From: an uncultured Bacteroides sp.
GTDB taxonomy: Bacteria; Bacteroidota; Bacteroidia; Bacteroidales; Bacteroidaceae
NCBI GenBank assembly: GCA_900555635.1
Contig: USLU01000007.1
Location: 1-64,000, forward strand
Direction: 5' to 3'
Length of the DNA stretch: 64,000 nt
Numbering within the stretch: position 1 is the first letter of the stretch; every line of letters begins with the position of its first letter. The notes beneath the pieces are model-generated. The model made no database searches. It saw nothing but the letters and a program-made list of their open reading frames with translations, and was not told the origin of the DNA. Of the stretch, positions 8,002-16,066 are shown piece by piece. The translations under genes and the position numbers were made by a program.

Positions 8002-9258
8002 CGCTTCCACCGGTGAAATCCTGCTGATACTACGTGCCGGTATATAAACTCCCAACCACGTTACCACCAGCATCACTACATAGACTATAAGTGAAACGAT
8101 ACAGAAATGTGCCGCGAAGTGATTAGTAAGATAAAGACTGTCATTTCCCGGCACATTATCTTTCAACACATAGAATCCTTCATGATAAGCCCATTGAAAA
8201 TAAATGAAGCAGCCAATGACTACAGCTATAGTAGTCAAAACAAATGCTTCACCAATCAACATCCTGCATATTCCTGCCGGTGAAGCTCCATAGGATAGTC
8301 TGATGCCTATTTCTTCTCTACGAGTACGAGTATGCAGCCAAAAAGTTCCACTTACCGCCAACAGAAGATTAATCATAAAGAAATAAGCCAATAGATACTT
8401 CATACGTATTTCGTTGGTAACCCCTTCTTTTAAATCACTTTCGCGCTGAACCTCATGGAAAGGAGTTAGTTTACTGAAAACCAATGAACCGGACGAAAGG
8501 TTATCATCCACCCACGACATAAACTCCTCTATAAATTGTCCCTCTGAAATGCCTGCTTTTGTCCGAAAGAAGAGACGCATTCCACTTTTATATGCCCAAT
8601 CGGGCATCCGACCTTCATCTCCCATTGAGATCAGACGTACCAGATAAGGCTGCATACTATTACGCATTTTAATGGGTTTCATCACACCAGCCACAGGAAA
8701 TTCAGTAGAATCTTGAGTGGAAAATATACTCTGTCCCACAATACTTTCATCCTTCGAAAGCATCATAGCTGCATCTTCCGTCAACACCACACTACCTTCC
8801 GGAATCACCATCTTTTCAAGGGACTCCCATTTATTATCCTGTGCCGATAAGAAACGCCAAGTCTGAAAGAACCCGGAATTAGTAAAGAAAGGAATATATG
8901 TCATCTTCACTGTAACAGAATCTTTGAACATATCCCACTGATTATTGCCCGGTGAGCTAGGATAAGCCCCTCTTAACACACAGGTAGCCGACTCTATATC
9001 CCGATGACTGCGCAATCCAGTCATAATCCGTATATAGTCTTCGGCAGGCACGGATATAGTGTCCGCTTTATTGCGCGTTAATTCCAAACGATACAATCCA
9101 TCTGCCTCATAGCCACTTGAAATAGTTTGATTATAATTCAATACAAACAACGGGTCGAGTACAATCCAACTGACAATTGCTATAATTACCAGTTCAAGCA
9201 TTATCCAAAGGTTTTGCCAACGGCTATTCCATAGTAGATTTAAAATTTGATTTAACAT
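7987..9258 (-). CDS. FtsX/MacB-like ABC transporter permease
   Basis: A 423-aa membrane protein with the FtsX-like layout: one N-terminal transmembrane helix (about residues 18-38), a large periplasmic domain (about 40-280), then three C-terminal helices starting near LLAYFFMINLLLAVSGTFWL. The cytoplasmic segment TRREEIGIRLSYGAS is the typical coupling motif between helices 2 and 3, and the protein ends in PVEALRDE as MacB-like permeases do. It lies 12 nt behind a second permease and probably forms a heterodimer with it. No ABC ATPase is present nearby. Such systems are mechanotransmitters or exporters rather than classic importers. Confidence 0.85.
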   Translation of the reverse strand: MLNQILNLLWNSRWQNLWIMLELVIIAIVSWIVLDPLFVLNYNQTISSGYEADGLYRLELTRNKADTISVPAEDYIRIMTGLRSHRDIESATCVLRGAYPSSPGNNQWDMFKDSVTVKMTYIPFFTNSGFFQTWRFLSAQDNKWESLEKMVIPEGSVVLTEDAAMMLSKDESIVGQSIFSTQDSTEFPVAGVMKPIKMRNSMQPYLVRLISMGDEGRMPDWAYKSGMRLFFRTKAGISEGQFIEEFMSWVDDNLSSGSLVFSKLTPFHEVQRESDLKEGVTNEIRMKYLLAYFFMINLLLAVSGTFWLHTRTRREEIGIRLSYGASPAGICRMLIGEAFVLTTIAVVIGCFIYFQWAYHEGFYVLKDNVPGNDSLYLTNHFAAHFCIVSLIVYVVMLVVTWLGVYIPARSISRISPVEALRDE

Positions 9259-9270
9259 AGTCCACTACCT

Positions 9271-10569
9271 TTATTTATTAATTGAGTAAACAATATCTTT
9301 CTTTAATGCCATACAGGCAGGTATCAATGCCGAAAACAGATTTAGCAAGATACAAACTACAAATGTTACCGCAAACAGCGTAGGATTGAACAACATATCT
9401 GCCGTCATACTCATTGACACACTATAGGGCAGCGGTTGCGTGCCTCCATCGAGTAATGTAAGGAGCCAGTCTCGAGATAAGAAAACCATACCAAATGAGA
9501 TAATCAATCCCAGTACCCCACCTAAACACGTCAGCAGTAGATTCTCATAAATAATCTGTGAGAAAAGTTTCTGCTTGGTTGCTCCGAATGCTTTGCGTAA
9601 GCCCATCTCAGGCAACCTCCGTTCCATACGCGAAGAAATCATTCCCGAAAGGTTGAGCGCAGGTACCAATAACAACATCAGCAACCACAATCCCATCTGC
9701 CTGAGTATTTTAAAGAAGTCCAAATCCGTCATGGAGTCGGAATAAAATAAGGTTTTCCAATATAAATAAGGCTGATCGTGCATTATCAACTGATAACCAT
9801 CGTGCGGCAAAGCATTGAATTTGCGGACGTATTCGTCTACTTGTGCTTTTATTCCGGCAGCATCGGCAGTAGAGTGCAGTAGCATGAGCACTTGAAATGG
9901 ACCTATTACATTCCACATATTATTCGCCTCTGCAAACCCGGGAATGCAAGTATAGGGTAGCCAAACCTGCGCATAGCTAAGTTTCATAGCATAACTTGAT
10001 GACTTTACTACACCGCACACGCGATAATCCACATAGTTTAACTTGATATATTGTCCCACTACATTTGTTTTCCCAAAGGCACTTTGCGCAATATCCTCCG
10101 AGATTACCGCCGTACGAATGCCACTCTTAAAATCGGCCTCGGTGAAAGGTTGTCCATATAGAAACGTAAAACCGAACACTTTCCAGAACTCTGTGTCGGT
10201 CAACTTCACCATGGCAGAAAGAGGACGCTTCGCCCCTGCCACTTTTACAAACCAACTCTCCGCATCGCTTATCGCGGTGACTGCTTCTACATTCTTCAAA
10301 GAATAGAAACATTCTTTTATAAAAGGAATGGAATAGTTCCATGTGGTATTCCAACTATTGTCTTTTGCATCCTGCATGTGGGCAGTCTGTGCAATCATCA
10401 TACGGCTACGATGAGTTTCGGGATAAATATCCCCCACTTTTATATAATAAAGAATAGCCAATACCATGACCATAGATATTGCAAGTCCTGTGCCTACAAT
10501 ATAGAAGCTACTGAACAAAGGATTTTGTTTCAGCAACATAAAAGATTGCCGCAAGTATTTTCCAATCAT
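9271..10569 (-). CDS. FtsX/MacB-like ABC transporter permease
   Basis: A 432-aa permease with a MacB-type periplasmic core domain. The N-terminal helix lies at about residues 20-42 (SFYIVGTGLAISMVMVLAIL) and the periplasmic region at about 45-285. Three C-terminal helices follow, with the coupling motif RRLPEMGLRKAFGAT. It is the first gene of a two-permease operon and is paralogous in layout to its neighbour. Tandem palindromes 90-125 bp upstream suggest specific regulation. The ATPase partner must be encoded elsewhere. Confidence 0.85.
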   Translation of the reverse strand: MIGKYLRQSFMLLKQNPLFSSFYIVGTGLAISMVMVLAILYYIKVGDIYPETHRSRMMIAQTAHMQDAKDNSWNTTWNYSIPFIKECFYSLKNVEAVTAISDAESWFVKVAGAKRPLSAMVKLTDTEFWKVFGFTFLYGQPFTEADFKSGIRTAVISEDIAQSAFGKTNVVGQYIKLNYVDYRVCGVVKSSSYAMKLSYAQVWLPYTCIPGFAEANNMWNVIGPFQVLMLLHSTADAAGIKAQVDEYVRKFNALPHDGYQLIMHDQPYLYWKTLFYSDSMTDLDFFKILRQMGLWLLMLLLVPALNLSGMISSRMERRLPEMGLRKAFGATKQKLFSQIIYENLLLTCLGGVLGLIISFGMVFLSRDWLLTLLDGGTQPLPYSVSMSMTADMLFNPTLFAVTFVVCILLNLFSALIPACMALKKDIVYSINK

Positions 10570-10614
10570 ACAGATTTAATTTAACTGAAGAATAAGTAGA
10601 CAAAAAATGAGCCA

Positions 10615-10622
10615 CAAAGATA
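10615..10622 (-). promoter_or_regulatory. -7 promoter element of the ABC permease operon
   Basis: Minus-strand TATCTTTG, 45 nt before the start codon at 10569. There is no clear -33 TTTG, which fits an activator-dependent promoter. Confidence 0.5.
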
Positions 10623-10659
10623 ACTTACAGATTTATAGGCATAAGGTAGAGCAAGACAG

Positions 10660-10694
10660 TGTCCGAAAATGAACAACTTGTTCGTTAGCGAACA
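10660..10694. promoter_or_regulatory. Two tandem 16-bp palindromic operator candidates
   Basis: TGTCCGAAAATGAACA (10660-10675) and TGTTCGTTAGCGAACA (10679-10694) share the form TGTyCG-N4-yGAACA, with starts 19 bp apart. The second is a perfect palindrome, extendable to TTGTTCG/CGAACAA. They lie about 38-72 bp upstream of the minus-strand -7 element, where an activator would bind. The cognate regulator is unknown. Confidence 0.5.
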
Positions 10695-10824
10695 AATAAA
10701 AACAACAGGTCCAATTCCCGTAACAGCATGGAACAGCATCGAAAAGCTTGAAGGAAAATATCAAAAACAATAAAGTAAAAGACCGAATTGCACAAGACAT
10801 AATACGTAAAAGCATAAAGCAAAT

Positions 10825-10916
10825 CTTCGTCCTGCAATTGCGGGCTCTACGGTTTCCAACTGTGTGCCGAACAGCCCTCGTATGGCAACCGTAGAGCCCA
10901 TATGCGTGGGACGAAG
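10825..10916. repeat. Interrupted inverted repeat in the 600-bp gap
   Basis: CTTCGTCC (10825-10832) and GGGCTCTACGGTT (10842-10854) are repeated inverted as AACCGTAGAGCCC (10887-10899) and GGACGAAG (10909-10916). Both pairs are exact, separated by a 9-nt unmatched internal loop and a 32-nt apical loop. This could be a structured RNA or the relic of a mobile element. Confidence 0.6.
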
Positions 10917-11171
10917 TTTTACCTCAAGCATAAGGACATTTTGCATAAGGCAAAAGGAGGAAACATACTTAGGAATCAGCCATTTATCAAGGGAATTACG
11001 GCAGTAAAAGCCTCAACACAGACAAGAAATGCCACAGAAAACTAAATTCAAGGACGACACACCGTGTTGGCAAATTATTTGCCGTCACTTGCCGTCACGG
11101 TTGCCATCACTCCTGCAACACCGATGAACAGGACGTTACAGAGTTCCGTGCTGTCAGTGCTGGCAAAATAA

Positions 11172-12026
11172 TCATTTTTGTAGGGTGAGTGCTTGCAATT
11201 CTTCTAATGTACCATTGAAGACATTCAAATCAACTTCTTTCTCAATACCGGGCACATTGCCTACGTCAGTATGTTGCCAGAAGTGCCATTTGTTTTCGTA
11301 TTTCACTGAATCCACGTAGTAATGGGCTATCCAGTATGGATATTTATTGAAAATAGAGTCGCTAAGGTAGCGCAACTTGAATTTATAGGAAGTATAAAGG
11401 ATAGGTTTCACTCCATAATGAGCCTCTACCCTATCCAGCCAAGTCTTGACGGCTGTTTTTAATTCTTTATCCGACTTCTTACCGGTTGTTTCTACATCAA
11501 GTACGGGAGGCAGATCACCTTTAGCAAGCTGTACGGTGCGGATAAAGAAATCGGCTTGCTTGCGTGCATCTGTTTTAGGAATGAAATAGTGGTAAGCGCC
11601 ACGGATAAAACCATGCTTGCGTGCCTGACCAAAGTTTTGTGAGAAAGTATCGTCTCCATGATCGCCGCCTTCGGTAGCTTTCATAAAGATAAAGTGAAGC
11701 GGGAATCGGGTATCTTTATTGTCTGCCAGTTTTTCCCAATTAATATTTCCCTGATAGTGGGATACATCTATACCATGTATATCATACTCCGTAGGCATAC
11801 ATACCCCATAGCCTTTCTCGCCATTGCAAGGTTTCCAGCGATAAGCATACGGACGGATAAAAAACCAATAAAACCCGGCGGAGAAAACAATAATTATACA
11901 GATAGCAAGAATATTACGCAACCATGTGGGCATGGTGCGCACTTTCTTATTCTTCTTGTTTCGTGTAGAAGAAGTGCGGCGTACAGTAGGTTTACGACGA
12001 GGATTCGTATTGGTTTTGGCAGGCAT
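11172..12026 (-). CDS. Membrane-anchored GH25 lysozyme-family protein
   Basis: A 284-aa protein. Residues 1-35 are strongly basic and cytoplasmic, one transmembrane helix follows at about 36-54 (NILAICIIIVFSAGFYWFF), then a GH25 muramidase domain from about residue 80. Family landmarks are visible: GIDVSHYQGNINW at the first strand, FIFMKATEG, GAYHYF, the catalytic DxE pair in PPVLDVETTG, and the C-terminal WQHTDVGNVPGIEKEVDLNVF. It would cleave the MurNAc-GlcNAc bond of peptidoglycan, with the domain in the periplasm. Retention by an uncleaved N-terminal helix suggests a housekeeping wall-remodelling role. A long hairpin precedes it. Confidence 0.9.
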   Translation of the reverse strand: MPAKTNTNPRRKPTVRRTSSTRNKKNKKVRTMPTWLRNILAICIIIVFSAGFYWFFIRPYAYRWKPCNGEKGYGVCMPTEYDIHGIDVSHYQGNINWEKLADNKDTRFPLHFIFMKATEGGDHGDDTFSQNFGQARKHGFIRGAYHYFIPKTDARKQADFFIRTVQLAKGDLPPVLDVETTGKKSDKELKTAVKTWLDRVEAHYGVKPILYTSYKFKLRYLSDSIFNKYPYWIAHYYVDSVKYENKWHFWQHTDVGNVPGIEKEVDLNVFNGTLEELQALTLQK

Positions 12027-12050
12027 ATAGTAAGTGTATACTTAAAAGAA

Positions 12051-12110
12051 GAACACAAATTACGCAAATTATACAAAATGGAATTTGCATAATTCAGGTA
12101 ATTTGTGTCC
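12051..12110. repeat. Long imperfect hairpin with 9-nt iterated arms
   Basis: Two 29-nt arms (12051-12079 and 12082-12110) pair with about six mismatches and almost no loop. Each arm consists of three related 9-nt words (ACACAAATT, ACGCAAATT, ATACAAAAT). It lies between the PFP stop codon and the GH25 start codon on the same strand and could act as an attenuator or terminator. A relative with CCACAGATT words is at 13842-13931. Confidence 0.7.
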
Positions 12111-12134
12111 TATATTTACGATTGGCTACAAGAT

Positions 12135-13781
12135 TTACTTAGCTTGTTCCAATTGCAAAGTCTTAGTTGCTTGATCGCAAACTTCTGTAGGACCGAAGTA
12201 CTGGATAGGACCCGGATATACATAGTCTGTCTTCATAGCCCAACAGTCACGTTTTGCAGCAAATGTCTTGAAAGGAGCACCGTCCAGTTTCACCAAAGCT
12301 TTCTGGATAACCGGTTTCATTTCGCCGTGACGACGTTCCATGTTCATCATCATTGTGATGGGCACACCACCTGCAATCCATTCGGCAGCAGGAGCAGTTG
12401 TGTTGCGTACAGAAGACATATAACCGGTCTTACCGTCAGCAATCAGCATAGAAGCTGTGTATCCCAAAGAATAGCAGTAGTCAGCATCAAAGTTTGACGG
12501 AGCAGCGCAACGTCCTTCGTAACCGAAGAAGTGGTGCTGTGCAGCAAACTTACCCACATATTTGCCATCTTCTTTCCAAGCAGCCAATTTGGTAGCTACC
12601 ATTTCAGACAACAGTTTTTCTGTTTCGATCAGTGATACCTGAACGTTTCCGTGCGGGTCACGATCCAGTGTCAGCTGGCGAGCTACACCTTCCGGCAGAC
12701 TTGCATAGATAGCAGAGTTTTCCGGAGACAGCTTACGGATGATGTAATCACGTTGATGAGATTTCTTGATCTGAGAGAACTCTTCTGCATTTGCAGCCAG
12801 GAAGTCGTTCAATTCAGCGATCAGACGCTTCATAGCCGGAATAAATTCCACCAATCCTTCCGGAATCAATACTGTACCGAAGTTATTTCCCTGTGCAGCA
12901 CGGTCAGCTACCACTTTAGCGATAGATGTTACTACATCATCCAGAGACATATCTTTTTCTTCCACTTCTTCAGAAACGATACATACGTTAGGCTGTACCT
13001 GCAAAGCACATTCCAGTGCGATGTGAGAAGCCGAACGACCCATCAATTTGATGAAGTGCCAGTATTTGCGGGCAGAGTTACAGTCGCGTTGGATGTTACC
13101 GATTACTTCAGAATAAACCTTACAAGCAGTATCGAAACCGAAAGAAGTCTCGATCATTTCGTTCTTCAAGTCACCGTCGATAGTCTTCGGACAACCGATA
13201 ACCTGTACACCGGCGTTGATAGCAGCATAATATTCAGCCAATACACAAGCATTTGTGTTAGAGTCGTCACCACCGATAATTACCAGTGCTTTGATGCCCA
13301 ATTGGTTAAGGATTTCAAGACCTTTGTCAAACTGTTCTTTAGTTTCCAGTTTGGTACGTCCCGAACCGATGATATCGAAACCACCAGTGTTACGGTATTC
13401 GTCGATGATATCTGAAGTCAGTTCCATGTAGTTGTGGTCAACCAAGCCACCAGGGCCAAGGATGAAGCCAAACAGTTTGCTATCTGCATTCAACTTCTTG
13501 ATACCATCAAAAAGACCTGAAATCACGTTATGTCCGCCCGGTGCCTGTCCTCCGGAAAGGATCACACCTACATTGATAGCAGGGAAACTTACATTTTCGT
13601 CTGTAGCTTCGAACTTAATCAAAGGCATGCCATACGTGTTAGGGAAAAGTTTCTTAATAGCTTCCTGATCAGCAACCGATTGAGTAGCAGCGCCCATAGT
13701 GGCTTTAACGTTTGCTTTCAATGCTGCGGGAAGTTTGGGCTGATAAGCAGCCCTTGCAATTTGCAATGCACTTTTAGTCAT
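12135..13781 (-). CDS. pfp: Diphosphate-dependent phosphofructokinase
   Basis: A 548-aa PPi-dependent 6-phosphofructokinase of the long type, catalysing reversible phosphorylation of fructose-6-phosphate with pyrophosphate in glycolysis. The start at 13781 (MTKSALQIARAAYQ) is chosen over an ATG 66 nt upstream because it gives the family's usual beginning. Landmarks are the phosphate-binding GGQAPGGHNVISGLFDG, GSGRTKLET, the catalytic region VIIGGDDSNTNACVLAEY with the PPi-type GGDDS, PKTIDGDLKN, and substrate-binding KLMGRSASHIALECAL. A -7 element at 13956-13963 implies a leader of about 170 nt that contains a long hairpin. Confidence 0.95.
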   Translation of the reverse strand: MTKSALQIARAAYQPKLPAALKANVKATMGAATQSVADQEAIKKLFPNTYGMPLIKFEATDENVSFPAINVGVILSGGQAPGGHNVISGLFDGIKKLNADSKLFGFILGPGGLVDHNYMELTSDIIDEYRNTGGFDIIGSGRTKLETKEQFDKGLEILNQLGIKALVIIGGDDSNTNACVLAEYYAAINAGVQVIGCPKTIDGDLKNEMIETSFGFDTACKVYSEVIGNIQRDCNSARKYWHFIKLMGRSASHIALECALQVQPNVCIVSEEVEEKDMSLDDVVTSIAKVVADRAAQGNNFGTVLIPEGLVEFIPAMKRLIAELNDFLAANAEEFSQIKKSHQRDYIIRKLSPENSAIYASLPEGVARQLTLDRDPHGNVQVSLIETEKLLSEMVATKLAAWKEDGKYVGKFAAQHHFFGYEGRCAAPSNFDADYCYSLGYTASMLIADGKTGYMSSVRNTTAPAAEWIAGGVPITMMMNMERRHGEMKPVIQKALVKLDGAPFKTFAAKRDCWAMKTDYVYPGPIQYFGPTEVCDQATKTLQLEQAK

Positions 13782-13841
13782 TTCTCTTAAATATTTAAAG
13801 GTGTTAGTAAAATTCCACTTTAATGAGGATACGTCATAACT

Positions 13842-13931
13842 CACCACAGATTACACAGATTAGCACAAATCGAAATTAAACTATTGATTATCAACACATA
13901 TAATCTGCGACAATCTGTGTAATCTGTGGTG
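13842..13931. repeat. Perfect 20-bp inverted repeat in the PFP leader
   Basis: Arms at 13842-13861 and 13912-13931 are exact inverse copies around a 50-nt loop. The arm consists of the 9-nt words CCACAGATT and ACACAGATT, followed by a decayed third copy. Lying between the PFP start codon and its likely promoter, it would fold in the 5' leader of the mRNA. Confidence 0.75.
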
Positions 13932-13955
13932 AAAAGTGCTTTTGACACACCCTTT

Positions 13956-13963
13956 CAAAACTA
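13956..13963 (-). promoter_or_regulatory. Possible -7 element for PFP
   Basis: Minus-strand TAGTTTTG fits TAnnTTTG. It lies 174 nt upstream of the PFP start codon, with the inverted repeat in between. No -33 element is visible; the call is tentative. Confidence 0.35.
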
Positions 13964-14064
13964 TTGTATTATACCGTGATATTTTTTACACGTTATAAAA
14001 GCGTCGCAAATTTCGTCTTTTTTCAGAAGATATGCAAACAGGAATAGTGAAATAATATGAGAAA

Positions 14065-14136
14065 TGATAATTTATCACTTTTACTTAAAAAAATAAGAAA
14101 GAAAGCATGGTATCCTAATTTATTGCATTATCTTTG
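14065..14136 (+). promoter_or_regulatory. Promoter region of the RRM protein gene
   Basis: TATCTTTG at 14129-14136 matches the -7 consensus, and a 13-bp palindrome TGATAATTTATCA lies upstream at 14065-14077. The leader to the start codon is long (about 115 nt), leaving room for post-transcriptional control. The rest of the 13932-14254 interval shows nothing else. Confidence 0.5.
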
Positions 14137-14254
14137 TCCCAGAGTTTGGATTACGTATTTTTATCGCATAGTTCTTCTTAATTATAAAGCAGGTCCTTTA
14201 CAAGAAATTACCTCCTCACTCCAACATTAATATTTATTTAAATAAAAAGTAAAA

Positions 14255-14587
14255 ATGAACATTTACATTTCAGGTTTAAGTTATAACACCACTGAGGCTG
14301 ACTTAAACGATTTATTTGCAGAGTATGGAGAAATTTCTTCTGCTAAGGTAATTATGGACAGAGAAACCGGAAGATCTAGAGGATTTGCTTTTGTAGAAAT
14401 GCCCGATGACGCAGCTGCTCAGAAAGCTATTGACGAACTTAATGGTGCTGAATTTGACCACAAGACTATCTCTGTAAACGTTGCACGTCCTAGAGAAGAA
14501 AGACCTCGCAACGGTGGTGGTTACAACCGTGGTGGTGGTGACAGAAGAGGTGGCAACGGCGGCGGCTACAACTCAAGAAGATATTAA
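14255..14587 (+). CDS. RRM-type RNA-binding protein with glycine-rich tail
   Basis: A 110-aa protein of one RNA recognition motif (about residues 1-78) plus a Gly/Arg/Asn tail (GGGYNRGGGDRRGGNGGGY). Both RNP signatures are visible: RNP2 as MNIYISGLSYN at the N-terminus and RNP1 as RGFAFVEM at about 47-54. Single-RRM proteins of this type are known in Bacteroides (the Rbp family) as single-stranded RNA binders affecting polysaccharide-utilisation genes. It is monocistronic, with its own promoter and a terminator. Confidence 0.93.
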   Translation: MNIYISGLSYNTTEADLNDLFAEYGEISSAKVIMDRETGRSRGFAFVEMPDDAAAQKAIDELNGAEFDHKTISVNVARPREERPRNGGGYNRGGGDRRGGNGGGYNSRRY

Positions 14588-14606
14588 TAATATATATATC
14601 TACACT

Positions 14607-14644
14607 AAAAGCAGGATACTTAAAAAAGTTTCCTGCTTTTTTTA
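14607..14644 (+). terminator. Intrinsic terminator after the RRM gene
   Basis: AAAAGCAGGA (14607-14616) pairs with TCCTGCTTTT (14631-14640), and further T residues follow to 14644. It is 20 nt after the stop codon. Confidence 0.85.
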
Positions 14645-14671
14645 TGACTCAATTCACGATCTGTTCTTTTA

Positions 14672-16048
14672 TCACTCTATCTGCCATCCCCCACCCAAGG
14701 CTTTATACACATTTACAACAGCAATAAGTTCATCACGAATGGCATTACTCACCCCAATCTGCGCATCAAAATAACCACGCTGTGCATCGAGCACATCCAT
14801 ATAGTTGATAACTCCATTAATATATTGCAACTGTGCCAAGTCCACATAACTTTTGGCAGAGCGTTCTAATTTTGTACGCAACTGATAGACTTCTTTGATT
14901 TTATTAAAATCGACAATCGCATTCTTAGTTTCCTTAAAAGCATTCAATACCGTCTTCTCATAACTGTAAACTTCGGCTTCATAGGATGCCTTTTGCGCTT
15001 TTAGTGCTGCACGATTCTTACCCCATCCGAAAAGCGGACCAAGCATAGCACCACTCAACAAGGAATAGGGTGATTGCAGGAAGTTGGACAGCACATCACT
15101 TTCCAAACCAAACTGACCGGTTAGGGCCAAACGAGGAAACATATTGGTATAGGCAACTTTTACACGAGCGTGTTCTGCCCTGAGTTGTTGCTCGGCTGCC
15201 CGAATATCGGGACGCCGTTCCAGTAAATCAGAAGAAAGCCCGACGGGCAAAGATTCCGGAACATTGAGTTCCTGTAAAAAGCGACTACGGGCAATACGGG
15301 TAGGGAATTCTCCGGCAAGAAAAGCAATATCGTTTTCTTTTATAGAGATACGTCTTTCCAAATCCGGAACGAGTGTAGCAGTACGGGCTAACTCCACCTG
15401 TGCTTGCTGATAGGAAGTTTCGGAAGTCAGTCCACCTTCAAAGCGAATACGTGCCAAACGTACACCTTCCTCACGAGCTTTCTGCGTCTGACGTACTATT
15501 TCCAATTCTGTATCCAAAGCTACCAACTCATAATATGCTTGAGCTACTTCAGCCACAATCGTCATACGTAAAGCACGTTGTGCCTCGACGCTTTGCAAAT
15601 ATTCGGCTACTGATGCCACCTTCTTCCATCGCAGATTTCCCCAAAGGTCAAGTTCCCAAGAGAGAAGGGCTTTAGCTTCATAGGTATTTCCAACATCACG
15701 ACTATGTCCGCCATAATTATCAACTTCACGTTCAGCAGCCACTTTACCATTGAGTTGAGGTAACAGATTGGCGACACTGATACGCTTCTGTGCAGCCATT
15801 TCTTTGACACGCGCAGCGGCAATAAGCATATCTTTGTTGTATTCCAAAGAACGTTCAATCAAACTACGCAGCGTACTGTCTGTATAAACAGATTGCCATT
15901 GCTGGTCGGCAATACTTATGCTATCCTGTTCGTGTACCAGGCTATCGGGAAGTAGCATTTCCGGACGTACATAACTCTTGCCTACTTTGCAGGAGGCAAA
16001 CATCAACACACTCAATAGTAAGTATATATATATTTTATATCTTCTCAT
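14672..16048 (-). CDS. RND efflux outer membrane factor (TolC/OprM-like lipoprotein)
   Basis: A 458-aa outer membrane channel subunit of the NodT/OprM type. The signal peptide ends in a lipobox (MFASC, Cys20), so it is a lipoprotein. Two OEP repeats follow, with coiled coils (SLEYNKDMLIAAARVKEMAA; LARIRFEGGLTSETSYQQAQ) and the typical LLERRPDIRAAEQQL near residue 280. It is the last gene of a three-gene operon with RND pump and adaptor (18-nt gap to the pump gene) and carries substrates across the outer membrane. Confidence 0.93.
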   Translation of the reverse strand: MRRYKIYIYLLLSVLMFASCKVGKSYVRPEMLLPDSLVHEQDSISIADQQWQSVYTDSTLRSLIERSLEYNKDMLIAAARVKEMAAQKRISVANLLPQLNGKVAAEREVDNYGGHSRDVGNTYEAKALLSWELDLWGNLRWKKVASVAEYLQSVEAQRALRMTIVAEVAQAYYELVALDTELEIVRQTQKAREEGVRLARIRFEGGLTSETSYQQAQVELARTATLVPDLERRISIKENDIAFLAGEFPTRIARSRFLQELNVPESLPVGLSSDLLERRPDIRAAEQQLRAEHARVKVAYTNMFPRLALTGQFGLESDVLSNFLQSPYSLLSGAMLGPLFGWGKNRAALKAQKASYEAEVYSYEKTVLNAFKETKNAIVDFNKIKEVYQLRTKLERSAKSYVDLAQLQYINGVINYMDVLDAQRGYFDAQIGVSNAIRDELIAVVNVYKALGGGWQIE

Positions 16049-16066
16049 AAGTCATCCTTTTTTAAG

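Larger units (their letters stand above)
10570..11171. other. Non-coding interval of about 600 bp
   Basis: No convincing gene was found here on either strand; only unsupported open frames of about 60 codons occur. The interval holds a permease-operon promoter element (10615), two palindromic operator candidates (10660-10694), a long interrupted inverted repeat (10825-10916), and a cluster of ttgccgtca/ttgccatca direct repeats near 11080-11110. The right half (about 10820-11170) is GC-richer than typical intergenic DNA here and may be the eroded remains of a gene or mobile element, but nothing recognisable is left. Confidence 0.5.

Noticed and set aside
10633..10946. Two open frames of about 60 codons in the 600-bp gap
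   Set aside because: Low-complexity translations with no start signal, crossing the inverted repeat; not supported as genes.
12651..13415. 254-codon plus-strand open frame opposite PFP
   Set aside because: It lies wholly antisense to a clear PFP coding sequence and its translation resembles nothing.
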